A program made the translations under genes and the position numbers. A stretch of 64,000 nucleotides of DNA, from NCBI RefSeq assembly GCF_017316185.1, contig NZ_JAFLVX010000035.1:1-64000 (forward strand), in the 5' to 3' direction. The notes under the pieces are model-generated. The model was given only the letters and a program-made list of their open reading frames with translations, did no database searches and was not told the DNA's origin. This stretch comes from Candidatus Vagococcus giribetii. Lineage in GTDB: Bacteria > Bacillota > Bacilli > Lactobacillales > Vagococcaceae. Shown one piece after another: positions 1-7,971 of the stretch. Each line of letters begins with the position of its first letter. Within the stretch, counting starts at the first letter, position 1.

Positions 1-480
1 TTTGAATGCTTCCAAAACAAGTAGAAAAGGGTGATTTAGCAACTCCTTGTTTTAGAGCTATGTTGTTTTGAATGCTTCCAAAACGTAGAAGCAATTTCAA
101 AAGTCGGTGATGAAGTTTTAGAGCTATGTTGTTTTGAATGCTTCCAAAACACATTTTCGGCAGAAGTTGACATGTTATTTGTTTTAGAGCTATGTTGTTT
201 TGAATGCTTCCAAAACTATCAAAGCTATGCAAAGAGGACACTTGAAGTTTTAGAGCTATGTTGTTTTGAATGCTTCCAAAACTGGTGAACAATCTGAAGG
301 TGACTATTCGTTGTTTTAGAGCTATGTTGTTTTGAATGCTTCCAAAACACAACACATCAGTGCAATCTATCAAGTCATGTTTTAGAGCTATGTTGTTTTG
401 AATGCTTCCAAAACGAAGAAACAAACAAAAATACTCCGAGCTATGTTTTAGAGCTATGTTGTGTTTTGAATATTAACAAG
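1..480 (+). CRISPR. Type II-A CRISPR array, trailer end
   Basis: Six complete, identical 36-bp repeats start at 49, 115, 181, 247, 313 and 379; they begin GTTTTAGAGCTATGTTG and end GCTTCCAAAAC. The last 18 bases of another repeat open the window (1-18), and a degenerate terminal repeat lies at 445-480. Seven spacers, each exactly 30 bp, start at 19, 85, 151, 217, 283, 349 and 415. The repeat is of the Cas9-associated II-A type and the degenerate copy marks the leader-distal end, so transcription runs rightwards and the leader and cas genes should lie upstream of the window. The terminal copy has a 2-bp insertion after GCTATGTTG and has lost the GCTTCCAAAAC half. No spacer matches elsewhere in this window by eye. 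Confidence 0.97.
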
Positions 481-579
481 ATTATTTAACTACCAGACTT
501 AAGGATAATTTCGCGATGTGTTAGTTTGATTTTCCATCCTATCATCATTTTATTTGCATCTTACCCAGATTTTTGTTAC

Positions 580-705
580 TATAATGATACAATTTTAACT
601 CTTAGGGGAGTAACCAGTAGCAAGAAAAGGCTGCGCTAATGTCAACAGTAAGTTAACGACTTGTCGTTTTCTGGTATTAGATGAAATGGTGAGACTTAAG
701 ACAAG
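580..705 (+). promoter_or_regulatory. Manganese (yybP-ykoY) riboswitch with promoter -10
   Basis: A TATAAT -10 at 580-585 (weak -35) precedes an aptamer starting near 601 with the family's GGGGAGTA loop (605-612), a GTCAAC element (641-646) and a closing GAGACTTAAG (691-700). Outer helix P1 can form between 601-605 (CTTAG) and 696-700. Those same 696-700 bases are part of the 5' arm of the terminator that follows, so aptamer closure would block the terminator: a metal-activated ON switch. yybP-ykoY RNAs sense Mn2+ and commonly precede P-type ATPases or Mn exporters, which fits the next gene. The assignment rests on motif and context. Confidence 0.8.
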
Positions 706-733
706 TAAACAACTTGTCTTAAGTCTCTTTTTT
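691..733 (+). terminator. Riboswitch-controlled intrinsic terminator
   Basis: A perfect 15-bp inverted repeat (691-705 with 713-727, 7-nt loop) is followed by six T residues. Its 5' arm overlaps riboswitch helix P1, so it acts as the expression platform for the downstream ATPase rather than as a gene end. Confidence 0.9.
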
Positions 734-779
734 GTTAAATGGCACTCTAACTTAGGAGAAGAGAAAGGGAAGAAGAATA

Positions 780-3425
780 TTGGAAAAGGAAACGTATCAA
801 GTTGAACTTGACGAAGTAATGGAGAAAGTTGCTAGTCAGTCATCAGGATTAACGCAACAAGAAGCAAGTAAACGTTTAGAAACAAATGGCTTCAACCAAT
901 TAAAAGAAGCGCCTAAAAAATCAACATGGTCTTTATTTTTTGAAACATTTAAAGATGCAATGGTTATCGTTTTATTAGTCGTTGCTGTGGTTCAAATGTT
1001 AATGGGAGCGTATGTCGAGTCTCTCGTTATTTTCATCGTGTTAATGATGAACTCTGTTGTGAGTGTCATTCAAACTAAAAAAGCTGAAGGTTCACTAGAC
1101 GCTTTAAAAAGCTTATCAGCACCTGATGCGAATGTTATTCGTGATGGGAAAGAAACAGTTATCTTAGCTAAAGAATTAGTTGTTGGTGATGTGGTTATTT
1201 TAGAAGCAGGAGATTATGTTCCTGCTGATGGTCGCTTACTTGAAGCGGGCTCTTTAAAAATTGACGAAGGTATGTTAACTGGTGAATCTGTTCCTGTTGA
1301 GAAAACGTTAGATGTAATCAATGGAGATGTGCCAATTGGTGACAGAACGAATATGGTCTTTAGTGGAACTATCGTTACTTATGGACGTGGTCTTTTCTTA
1401 GTTACTGCAACAGCAAATGACACAGAGATTGGTCAAGTTGCAGGTCTTTTAGAAAGTACAAGCGAACAAAAAACACCACTACAACGTGGTTTAGATAAAT
1501 TTAGTAAGAAATTAAGTGTTTGGATTTTAATTTTATCGATTATTATTTTAGCCGTTCAAGTGGTTCGAATTTTTGTTAATGGCGGATCAGGAGATATGAC
1601 AGCTGATTTATTGAATGCCTTTATGTTTGCCGTAGCCGTAGCTGTAGCAGCGATTCCAGAGGCGTTACAATCAATCGTTACAATTGTTTTATCTATTGGA
1701 ACAAAACAAATGGCTACAAAACATGCGATTATTCGTCATTTACCAGCTGTTGAAACTCTAGGGTCAACAAGTGTAGTTTGTACCGATAAAACAGGAACAC
1801 TGACTCAAAATAAAATGACTGTTGTGGATCATTACTTACCAAGTAGTCAAACAGAAACCATTTCAGATAATCCAACTGAATGGAATGAAGCGATTCAACG
1901 CATTATGGACATCAGTTTATTAGCTAATGATGCGGCTATTACTGAGGAAGGCGAAAAAATTGGGGACCCAACAGAAGTAGCTTTCCTTGATTACACTGAA
2001 AAGTTAAATGCGCCTTACCGTAACACACGTGATAAATATCCAAGATTACAAGAATTACCATTTGATTCAGATAGAAAACTAATGTCTACACTTCATTCAA
2101 TTAACAATGAATTTGTATTAATGACTAAAGGTGGACCAGACGTTCTTCTAGGACGCAGCACAAAAGTATTAGTTGATGGAGAAGTATTACCATTAACAAG
2201 TGACATGTTAGCAGAGATTCAAGAGAAAAATGAAGGCTTCTCAAAACGTGCTTTACGTGTGTTGGCATTTGCTTACAAACCAATTGATGCCAATCGTGAA
2301 TTAACATTAGATGATGAAAATGACTTGATTTTCGTTGGTTTAATGGCTATGATTGATCCACCAAGAGAGCAAGTAAAAGATGCTGTAAAAGATGCTAAGA
2401 GTGCAGGGATTAAAACAGTTATGATTACTGGAGACCATAAGACAACAGCTGTTGCTATTGCCCGTGAGATTGGTATTTCAGTTGATGGGGATATGGCGTT
2501 AACTGGAACAGAATTAGATGCTTTAACAGAAGAAGAATTATTAAGAGATTTAGAAAAAATTACGGTTTATGCTCGTGTTTCTCCTGAAAACAAAATCCGT
2601 ATTGTCCGTGCTTGGCAAGATAAAGGTAACGTATCAGCTATGACTGGTGACGGTGTGAATGATGCGCCTGCCTTGAAACAAGCCGATATCGGAATTGCCA
2701 TGGGAACAGGAACTGACGTAGCTAAAGATGCTGCTGCTATGATTTTAACAGATGATAACTTTGCTTCTATTATCAGCGCTGTAAAAGTGGGACGTAATGT
2801 TTTTGACAATATTAAAAAAGCCATTGCCTATCTTTTCTCAGGTAACTTAGGTGCGATTATTGCTATCTTATTTGCCTTAGTAGTTGGTTGGGATAACCCA
2901 TTCACTGCGTTACAATTACTATTTATTAACTTAGTTAATGATTCTCTTCCAGCGATTGCTTTAGGTATGGAAAAAGCAGAACCAACTATTATGCAAAAAG
3001 CCCCAAGAGATCCTAACGAAAGTATTTTCTCTGGTGAAACATTAACATCAGTAATTTACCGTGGTTCATTAATTGGTGTGGCTGTTATTATTGGTCAATG
3101 GATTGGTATGCAAGTATCTCCTGAATTAGGTGTGGCAATGGCCTTCTCAACACTTATTTGGAGTCGTACATTACAAACATTCCCAGCAAGATCAAATAGT
3201 GAATCTGCTATTAAAGCTGGTTTCTTCTCAAATAAAATGGTTATTACAGCCGTTAGTGTGTGTACAGCTCTTTACTGTGTGACATTGTTACCTGGTTTAC
3301 GTTCAGTATTCTCACTTCCAGCAGAATTTACTTTAACTTACATTGGTATTTCAATTGCTCTTGCAGTTGGTGCTATTGTCTTAATGGAAGTTGCTAAACT
3401 TATTTTTAAAAAGAAAAATAGCTAA
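780..3425 (+). CDS. P-type cation ATPase (Ca2+/Mn2+ efflux type)
   Basis: Membrane pump of the P2 class, 881 aa. Visible motifs: actuator TGES at 167-170, M4 motif AAIPEAL near 300-306, phosphorylation motif DKTGTLT with Asp336, the hinge MTGDGVNDAP, and an M6 NLVNDSLPA motif. Length and domain order (N-terminal cation-ATPase domain, ten probable TM segments) match SERCA-like bacterial pumps such as pneumococcal CaxP/MgtA and lactococcal YoaB. PEAL instead of PEGL in M4 is seen in the Mn-linked members. The start is a TTG at 780 with a purine-rich AAGGGAAGAAG just upstream. The upstream manganese riboswitch suggests manganese (or Mn/Ca) export; substrate is inferred from that and not from ligand residues. 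Confidence 0.88.
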   Translation: MEKETYQVELDEVMEKVASQSSGLTQQEASKRLETNGFNQLKEAPKKSTWSLFFETFKDAMVIVLLVVAVVQMLMGAYVESLVIFIVLMMNSVVSVIQTKKAEGSLDALKSLSAPDANVIRDGKETVILAKELVVGDVVILEAGDYVPADGRLLEAGSLKIDEGMLTGESVPVEKTLDVINGDVPIGDRTNMVFSGTIVTYGRGLFLVTATANDTEIGQVAGLLESTSEQKTPLQRGLDKFSKKLSVWILILSIIILAVQVVRIFVNGGSGDMTADLLNAFMFAVAVAVAAIPEALQSIVTIVLSIGTKQMATKHAIIRHLPAVETLGSTSVVCTDKTGTLTQNKMTVVDHYLPSSQTETISDNPTEWNEAIQRIMDISLLANDAAITEEGEKIGDPTEVAFLDYTEKLNAPYRNTRDKYPRLQELPFDSDRKLMSTLHSINNEFVLMTKGGPDVLLGRSTKVLVDGEVLPLTSDMLAEIQEKNEGFSKRALRVLAFAYKPIDANRELTLDDENDLIFVGLMAMIDPPREQVKDAVKDAKSAGIKTVMITGDHKTTAVAIAREIGISVDGDMALTGTELDALTEEELLRDLEKITVYARVSPENKIRIVRAWQDKGNVSAMTGDGVNDAPALKQADIGIAMGTGTDVAKDAAAMILTDDNFASIISAVKVGRNVFDNIKKAIAYLFSGNLGAIIAILFALVVGWDNPFTALQLLFINLVNDSLPAIALGMEKAEPTIMQKAPRDPNESIFSGETLTSVIYRGSLIGVAVIIGQWIGMQVSPELGVAMAFSTLIWSRTLQTFPARSNSESAIKAGFFSNKMVITAVSVCTALYCVTLLPGLRSVFSLPAEFTLTYIGISIALAVGAIVLMEVAKLIFKKKNS

Positions 3426-3432
3426 TTATTAG

Positions 3433-3465
3433 AGAGGTTAGGACTGCAGAGTCTTAGCCTCTTTT
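3433..3465 (+). terminator. Intrinsic terminator after the P-type ATPase
   Basis: A 13-bp stem (3433-3445 with 3450-3462, two G-U pairs, GCAG loop) is followed by Ts. Confidence 0.85.
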
Positions 3466-3513
3466 CTATTTGTAAAAGAATCGTTTATAATAACTATATT
3501 AGGAGGGATGAAA

Positions 3514-4095
3514 ATGAAAACAATTTATTTAGTAAGACATGGTCAAACCTTATTCAACGTACAGAAGAAAATCCAAGGTTTTTGTGATTCACCACTCACA
3601 GAGTTGGGAGTAGCGCAAGCAAAAATCGCTGGAACCTATTTTAAAGAGGCAGGTATTGACCTTGAAGAGGCTCATGTTTCCACTTCAGAAAGAGCCATAG
3701 ATACACTTCAATTGATAACAGAGTTACCATTTAAGACTCATAAAAACTTACGTGAGTGGAACTTTGGGACTTATGAAGGTGAGGGAGAGCATCTTAATCC
3801 ACCACTGCCTTACTTAGATTTCTTTGTTCAATTTGGCGGGGAATCACAAGAAGAATTATCTAATCGCATTAACAAAAGTATCACTAATATTGCAACAGAG
3901 TCAGAAAATAATGCTATTTTGATTGTCTCTCATGGAGCAGCTATAGCTAATTTTTACCGAAAGTGGGAAGATTTTAGTGATGTAAAACGAACGTCACCTA
4001 TTAAAAATTGTTCTATCATGATTTATGATTACGATGGTGATGTGTTTAGGTTGCGTGAGATTATTAATCATGATTTCAGTAGCTTAGAAAACTAA
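3514..4095 (+). CDS. Histidine phosphatase family protein
   Basis: A 193-aa cytosolic phosphatase of the phosphoglycerate-mutase-like superfamily. The N-terminal LVRHGQT motif carries the phospho-accepting histidine, a second conserved region is SHGAAIANF, and the acidic WNFGTYEGE motif lies between. The ATG at 3508 sits only one base from AGGAGG, so the in-frame ATG at 3514 (7-nt spacing) is the better start. It stands alone between two terminators, with a TATAAT at 3486-3491. Such proteins act on sugar phosphates, nucleotides or cobalamin intermediates; the substrate cannot be read here. Confidence 0.85.
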   Translation: MKTIYLVRHGQTLFNVQKKIQGFCDSPLTELGVAQAKIAGTYFKEAGIDLEEAHVSTSERAIDTLQLITELPFKTHKNLREWNFGTYEGEGEHLNPPLPYLDFFVQFGGESQEELSNRINKSITNIATESENNAILIVSHGAAIANFYRKWEDFSDVKRTSPIKNCSIMIYDYDGDVFRLREIINHDFSSLEN

Positions 4096-4111
4096 TATAT
4101 CAGTAAAATAG

Positions 4112-4145
4112 CTAAACAATGGATAAATCTGTTGTTTAGTTTTTT
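4112..4145 (+). terminator. Intrinsic terminator
   Basis: CTAAACAA (4112-4119) pairs with TTGTTTAG (4132-4139), followed by a run of six Ts. Confidence 0.8.
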
Positions 4146-4227
4146 GGTTTTAGAAATATAATCTCAATCTGTAGAAGTTTTTAGTGATATAATGAAAAAG
4201 ATAAAATAGAACTAGGAGATGTCACAG

Positions 4228-4959
4228 ATGAATAATAATGTCACGCTTGAAACTATAAGAGAAAATAGAGAGAGATTGGTTAATGGGAGAGTTAATTATT
4301 TTACTGAACTAGTAAAAATAGCAGTAAGTCTAACAAATGAAATGGAAAATGAAGTGAACGAGGAAATCAAGGGATTGAAATCAATGCTCGTTTTAGAGAC
4401 GGTTACTATGATGACAACTTCATGGAGAAATACACTTCCTTTTAATCTGTTTGTTTCAAAAAAAGCAGCAGAATTTGTAGGGAAATTAGGCGTGAAAGAT
4501 TTACGAAATCATGATTATAGTCTAAAAATCGGTATGGAAGACATTATTGCTAATATTGAGGAACCATGGTTTCTTTCAGTTGCTGAAAACTTAAATGATC
4601 AAGACGTTGCTAAATTAAACAAAGCCCTAAAAAAAGGTGATAAAGCTTTGAATTCAAATGTGATGCTACATTGGGAACATGCTTATACGGGTAAAATGTT
4701 TAGTAACCATGTCATGGAGTTGATTAGTCATTTAAGTAATAGTCAAGCTAGTGAAGATACTATTTCTGAAAAAGTACAGGAATTAGTTAACAAACAAGCT
4801 ATCGTTTGGATTTTAAAGACTGAAAATTATGTATTAACAGAAAAAGGCTATAAAGATACTAGAGATATTGATTGGGAAACAGCCTATAAAGAGTGTGGAA
4901 TTGACTTATGTGACGTGTCAAAAGAAGACTATCAAAATAGTTTTGGTAAAGATTGGTAG
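4228..4959 (+). CDS. Hypothetical protein, unknown function
   Basis: A 243-aa soluble, acidic, mainly helical-looking protein that I do not recognise. No signal peptide, membrane segment, or catalytic motif is evident; it has a Trp-rich middle (residues about 70-150) and ends in GKDW. The first ATG (4219) abuts the AGGAG at 4214-4218, so the ATG at 4228 with 9-nt spacing is preferred. A TATAAT lies at 4188-4193. It is monocistronic, with terminators on both sides. The coding reading is firm because of its length, ribosome site and codon use like its neighbours. Confidence 0.7.
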   Translation: MNNNVTLETIRENRERLVNGRVNYFTELVKIAVSLTNEMENEVNEEIKGLKSMLVLETVTMMTTSWRNTLPFNLFVSKKAAEFVGKLGVKDLRNHDYSLKIGMEDIIANIEEPWFLSVAENLNDQDVAKLNKALKKGDKALNSNVMLHWEHAYTGKMFSNHVMELISHLSNSQASEDTISEKVQELVNKQAIVWILKTENYVLTEKGYKDTRDIDWETAYKECGIDLCDVSKEDYQNSFGKDW

Positions 4960-4987
4960 AATAATTAAATAGATGAGTGATAGGAGA

Positions 4988-5020
4988 GATGGTTGCTAGT
5001 TCGTAGAAGCCATCTTTTTT
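4988..5020 (+). terminator. Intrinsic terminator
   Basis: GATGGTT (4988-4994) pairs with AAGCCATC (5007-5014) and a six-T run follows. Confidence 0.75.
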
Positions 5021-5033
5021 ATGTCTCAATGAA

Positions 5034-5112
5034 TTGACAGATAATTCAAAAAGGAGTATGCTTTTAAAGTTAATTCGGAACCGAATTGTTCGGGTTCGAT
5101 AGTTCGAAAGGA
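5034..5112 (+). promoter_or_regulatory. Promoter and probable MarR operators
   Basis: TTGACA (5034-5039), 17-bp spacer, TATGCT (5057-5062). Immediately downstream is a perfect palindrome AATTCGG-AA-CCGAATT at 5072-5087, followed by further CGAA/TTCG half-sites up to the ribosome site. The position over the start of transcription suits repression by the MarR protein encoded next. Confidence 0.75.
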
Positions 5113-5119
5113 GATTTAC

Positions 5120-5578
5120 ATGAATCAACAACTTATTAAAGATATTTTGCTTTCTTTAAGAGAGCTTAGAAAAGAAACTCATACGTTACTTGAAGAGCAA
5201 TCAGGCAAGTATTATATTTCTATTACTCATTTATTTATCTTAGATACCATCAGAAATACCCCTAAGATTTCATTACAGCAATTAGCTAAAAGGGTGAATT
5301 TAAGTCCAAGTTCAACTTCAGAAGCAGTCGAAAAAATGGTTAAATTAGGCTATGTTTCAAGAGAACAGAGCGAAACTAATCGACGTGCGATTGAGCTGAT
5401 GCTTACAGAATTAGGTTTAGAAACACTAAAAGAAACCTATGAAAATTGGATTCAGGATTTTTCGTTATTTGATGCCATTGGAGAAGAAAAACTTACTTCT
5501 TTCTACAACACTCAGCAAGAGATGATTGAGCTATTAAAAGAAAGGAGAGAGCAAAATGGGGCAAACAAAACAAAGTAA
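5120..5578 (+). CDS. MarR family transcriptional regulator
   Basis: A 152-aa winged-helix repressor. The central segment, about residues 40-95, shows the MarR helix-turn-helix and wing (ISLQQLAKRVNLSPSSTSEA, then EQSETNRRAIELMLTELG with the typical basic/acidic wing). AAAGGAG precedes the ATG by eight bases. It overlaps the next gene by 23 bp, so the two are translationally linked, and the TTCG-rich palindromes in its promoter suggest autoregulation. Family knowledge: MarR proteins next to drug exporters usually sense the exported compound or a phenolic signal. Confidence 0.9.
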   Translation: MNQQLIKDILLSLRELRKETHTLLEEQSGKYYISITHLFILDTIRNTPKISLQQLAKRVNLSPSSTSEAVEKMVKLGYVSREQSETNRRAIELMLTELGLETLKETYENWIQDFSLFDAIGEEKLTSFYNTQQEMIELLKERREQNGANKTK

Positions 5579-6956
5579 ACAAGATATCACTGTTTTAGCC
5601 ATTCTTTTATTTGGAACTTTTTTAAGTTTTCTAAATCAAACACTAATGAATGTCGCTTTACCAAGTGTCATGAGAGATTTTGATATCACAGCAGCTCAGG
5701 GGCAGTGGTTATCAAATGGATACATGCTGATTAGTGGAGTCATGATTCCTGCTACAGCCTTTTTAATTGACCGATTTAAAACACGTCATTTATATTTAAC
5801 TTCAATGGTTGTGTTTACTGTCGGAACTTTAATTGCTTCTATTTCTGTTAATTACCCTATGTTAATTATGGGTAGAATGATTCAAGCTCTTGGTGCAGGA
5901 CCAATTAGCCCATTGATGACTGTTGTTATAATGAACATGTTTCCTGTTCAAAGTCGAGGAAAAGCCATGGGATTCATTGGATTAGCTATGAACTTTGCAC
6001 CTGCTATTGGACCGACTCTTTCAGGTTGGATTGTTCAAACGTATAATTGGCGAGCGATTTTTTACGTGATTTTACCACTTGCTGCGATTAATCTAGTTGT
6101 CGCCTTCTTTAGCTTAAAGAATTTTGGCGAACAAAAATACCCTGTCTTTAACTTCTTAGGAGTTGTTCTATCAACTGTTGGTTTAGGAAGCTTATTACTT
6201 GGATTTAGTAACGCAGGTGATAAACCTTGGTTAACAATAGATGTTCTAGGATTCATTACATTAGGACTTGTTGTGACAGGATTATTTATTTATCAACAAA
6301 CACATACAAAAACACCACTTTTAAACTTCTCAGTGTTTAAACACTCGATCTTTACGATTGCTTCGATTACAAACTTTGTGGTTATCATGGGACTTTATGG
6401 TGGAATGATCTTACTTCCGTTATTCTTACAAAACGTACAAGGCGTGTCACCTATGACTTCTGGTATGGTACTTTTACCAGGGGCGTTGGTAATGGCCTTT
6501 ATGTCACCTATTACAGGGGCATTATATGATCGCATGGGTGCTAAGTACTTAAGTTTCACTGGATTGATTATTTTAACAGTGGGAACTTTCATGTTTAGTT
6601 TGGTTGAATTAAATACTAGCTTAACGTATTTAGCGACGGTTCAAGGTATTCGCTCTTTTGGGTTAGCGTTAGCTATGATGCCACTTCAAACAGACGCTTT
6701 AAATGATTTACCACTTGAATTAATGTCTCATGGATCTGCTATGTACAACACGATTAGACAAATTGCTGGTTCTATCGGGACTGCTCTTCTTGTCACAGTG
6801 ATGAGTCTAGCTACAACACAATACGCAACAAATAACGTTGGTGTTAGTATTGAAGTAGCAACATTACACGGTATAAAAATTGCGTATATTGGTGTGACAA
6901 TCATTTCGTTAATCGCTACTGGTTTATGCTTAAAACTAAAAACTAAAGAGAAATAA
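5556..6956 (+). CDS. MFS multidrug exporter, DHA2 (EmrB/QacA) type
   Basis: A 466-aa integral membrane protein with about 14 hydrophobic segments, the DHA2 size. Motifs include DRFKTRH in loop 2-3 (motif A) and GRMIQALGAGPISPL (motif B), followed by the motif C-like region GLAMNFAPAIGPTLSGWI. The start ATG lies inside marR behind AAAGGAGAG. It should be a proton-coupled exporter of drugs or lipophilic cations controlled by the upstream MarR repressor. The substrate is unknown. Confidence 0.9.
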   Translation: MGQTKQSKQDITVLAILLFGTFLSFLNQTLMNVALPSVMRDFDITAAQGQWLSNGYMLISGVMIPATAFLIDRFKTRHLYLTSMVVFTVGTLIASISVNYPMLIMGRMIQALGAGPISPLMTVVIMNMFPVQSRGKAMGFIGLAMNFAPAIGPTLSGWIVQTYNWRAIFYVILPLAAINLVVAFFSLKNFGEQKYPVFNFLGVVLSTVGLGSLLLGFSNAGDKPWLTIDVLGFITLGLVVTGLFIYQQTHTKTPLLNFSVFKHSIFTIASITNFVVIMGLYGGMILLPLFLQNVQGVSPMTSGMVLLPGALVMAFMSPITGALYDRMGAKYLSFTGLIILTVGTFMFSLVELNTSLTYLATVQGIRSFGLALAMMPLQTDALNDLPLELMSHGSAMYNTIRQIAGSIGTALLVTVMSLATTQYATNNVGVSIEVATLHGIKIAYIGVTIISLIATGLCLKLKTKEK

Positions 6957-7005
6957 AAACAGGATGAAGGATAATACTATTCATTAAGTTGAGGATATGA
7001 TAATA

Positions 7006-7040
7006 TTTCTTATATGAAGATATGATTTCTTATTAAGAAA
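7006..7040 (+). promoter_or_regulatory. Tandem IclR-type operators before the regulator
   Basis: A perfect 15-bp palindrome TTTCTT-ATT-AAGAAA lies at 7026-7040 and an imperfect copy (TTTCTT-ATA-TGAAGA) at 7006-7020, exactly 20 bp apart start to start. The same pair with the same spacing occurs before kduI. The downstream site overlaps the ribosome site of the IclR gene, which suits autorepression. Confidence 0.75.
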
Positions 7041-7053
7041 AGGAGCGAGAGGT

Positions 7054-7818
7054 ATGTCTCAACCGAAACCATATGGTACTGTTTTAATAAAAGCAGCTAA
7101 GATTTTGGATTATCTAGCTGATTCAACAGGAAATGTTACGCTAAAAGAAATAGCGAGTGCATCGGAATTAACAACATCAACAACATTAAAAATTTTAGAC
7201 ACATTAATTTTAATTGGTTATGTTAGTAAAGATGAAAAGAATAAAACTTATTTTTTAGGATCTGCTCTTGTAAAGTATGGACAAGTATATTCCAAAAATT
7301 CCATGCTAAAAAATATCGCTGAAGCTAGTTTAGAAAATTTACAAGCAGAGGTAGATGAGACCATTCACTTAGGTATGGTTCAAAATAATCAATTGATTTA
7401 TATAGACAAACTGGAGCCTAAAAAACAATCTATTTATATGTCTTCAAAAGTAGGAAGTACGCGTCCTCTGTACTCTACAGGCATGGGAAAAATATTTTTA
7501 GCCAATTTTGATGAAGATCAACTAGAGCATTATTTTTCAAAAGTACCTTTAGAAGCATATACGGAAAATACGATAACCAATAAGTTTCTCATGATGAAAG
7601 AATTAGAAAAAATACAAGAAACAAGTATTGCTTTTGATAATGAAGAGATGGAAAAAGATTGTTTTTGTATTGCTATGCCAATCATTAATAAACAAAATAA
7701 TTTAGAAGGTTCTTTCAGTGTCAGCATGCCTAAATTTAGGGCGACAGAGGATACCATCAATAAGACTATTCAAAAAATGACAGAAGCAAAAAAGAATATT
7801 GAAACCAACTTAAATTAA
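7054..7818 (+). CDS. IclR family regulator (KdgR-like)
   Basis: A 254-aa regulator. Residues about 10-60 form the winged helix (NVTLKEIASASELTTSTTLKILDTL) and the C-terminal part is the IclR effector domain (ETIHLGMVQNNQLIYIDKLE, then STGMGKIFLA). It faces the kdu/kdg genes in the same direction but is separated by its own terminator. Shared palindromic sites upstream of it and of kduI indicate that it represses itself and the unsaturated-uronate pathway. By analogy to KdgR, the inducer is probably 2-keto-3-deoxygluconate or a related keto-uronate. AAAGGAG precedes the ATG. Confidence 0.88.
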   Translation: MSQPKPYGTVLIKAAKILDYLADSTGNVTLKEIASASELTTSTTLKILDTLILIGYVSKDEKNKTYFLGSALVKYGQVYSKNSMLKNIAEASLENLQAEVDETIHLGMVQNNQLIYIDKLEPKKQSIYMSSKVGSTRPLYSTGMGKIFLANFDEDQLEHYFSKVPLEAYTENTITNKFLMMKELEKIQETSIAFDNEEMEKDCFCIAMPIINKQNNLEGSFSVSMPKFRATEDTINKTIQKMTEAKKNIETNLN

Positions 7819-7823
7819 TTGTT

Positions 7824-7867
7824 ACCCTTTAGATTTCTACTAGTGAGAAATTTAAAGGGTTTTTTTA
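7824..7867 (+). terminator. Intrinsic terminator after the IclR gene
   Basis: ACCCTTTA...TAAAGGGT arms (7824-7831 and 7853-7860), extended by GATTTCT/AGAAATT, then seven Ts. Confidence 0.85.
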
Positions 7868-7872
7868 TTTTT

Positions 7873-7956
7873 TGAAAATGGTTGCATTTTATTAATTATT
7901 AGCTATAATAAAAGTATAAAATTTCTTAAAAAGAAATAGTATTTCCAAATAGGAAA
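7873..7956 (+). promoter_or_regulatory. kduI promoter with two IclR operators
   Basis: TTGCAT (7882-7887), 16-bp spacer, TATAAT (7904-7909). Downstream are palindromes TTTCTT-AAA-AAGAAA (7922-7936) and TTTCCAAATAGGAAA (7942-7956), again 20 bp apart, located where a bound repressor would block the start of transcription. A loose cre-like sequence (7873-7886, about 11 of 14 positions) overlaps the -35, so catabolite repression is possible but not convincing. Confidence 0.78.
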
Positions 7957-7971
7957 AGGAGAGGTTCGGAA

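Noticed and set aside
1-480. Self-targeting spacers within the window
   Set aside because: No spacer could be matched to another part of the window by eye; this does not exclude matches elsewhere in the genome.
2567-2824. 85-codon minus-strand open frame inside the P-type ATPase
   Set aside because: Antisense of the conserved hinge region, no ribosome site, no separate support.
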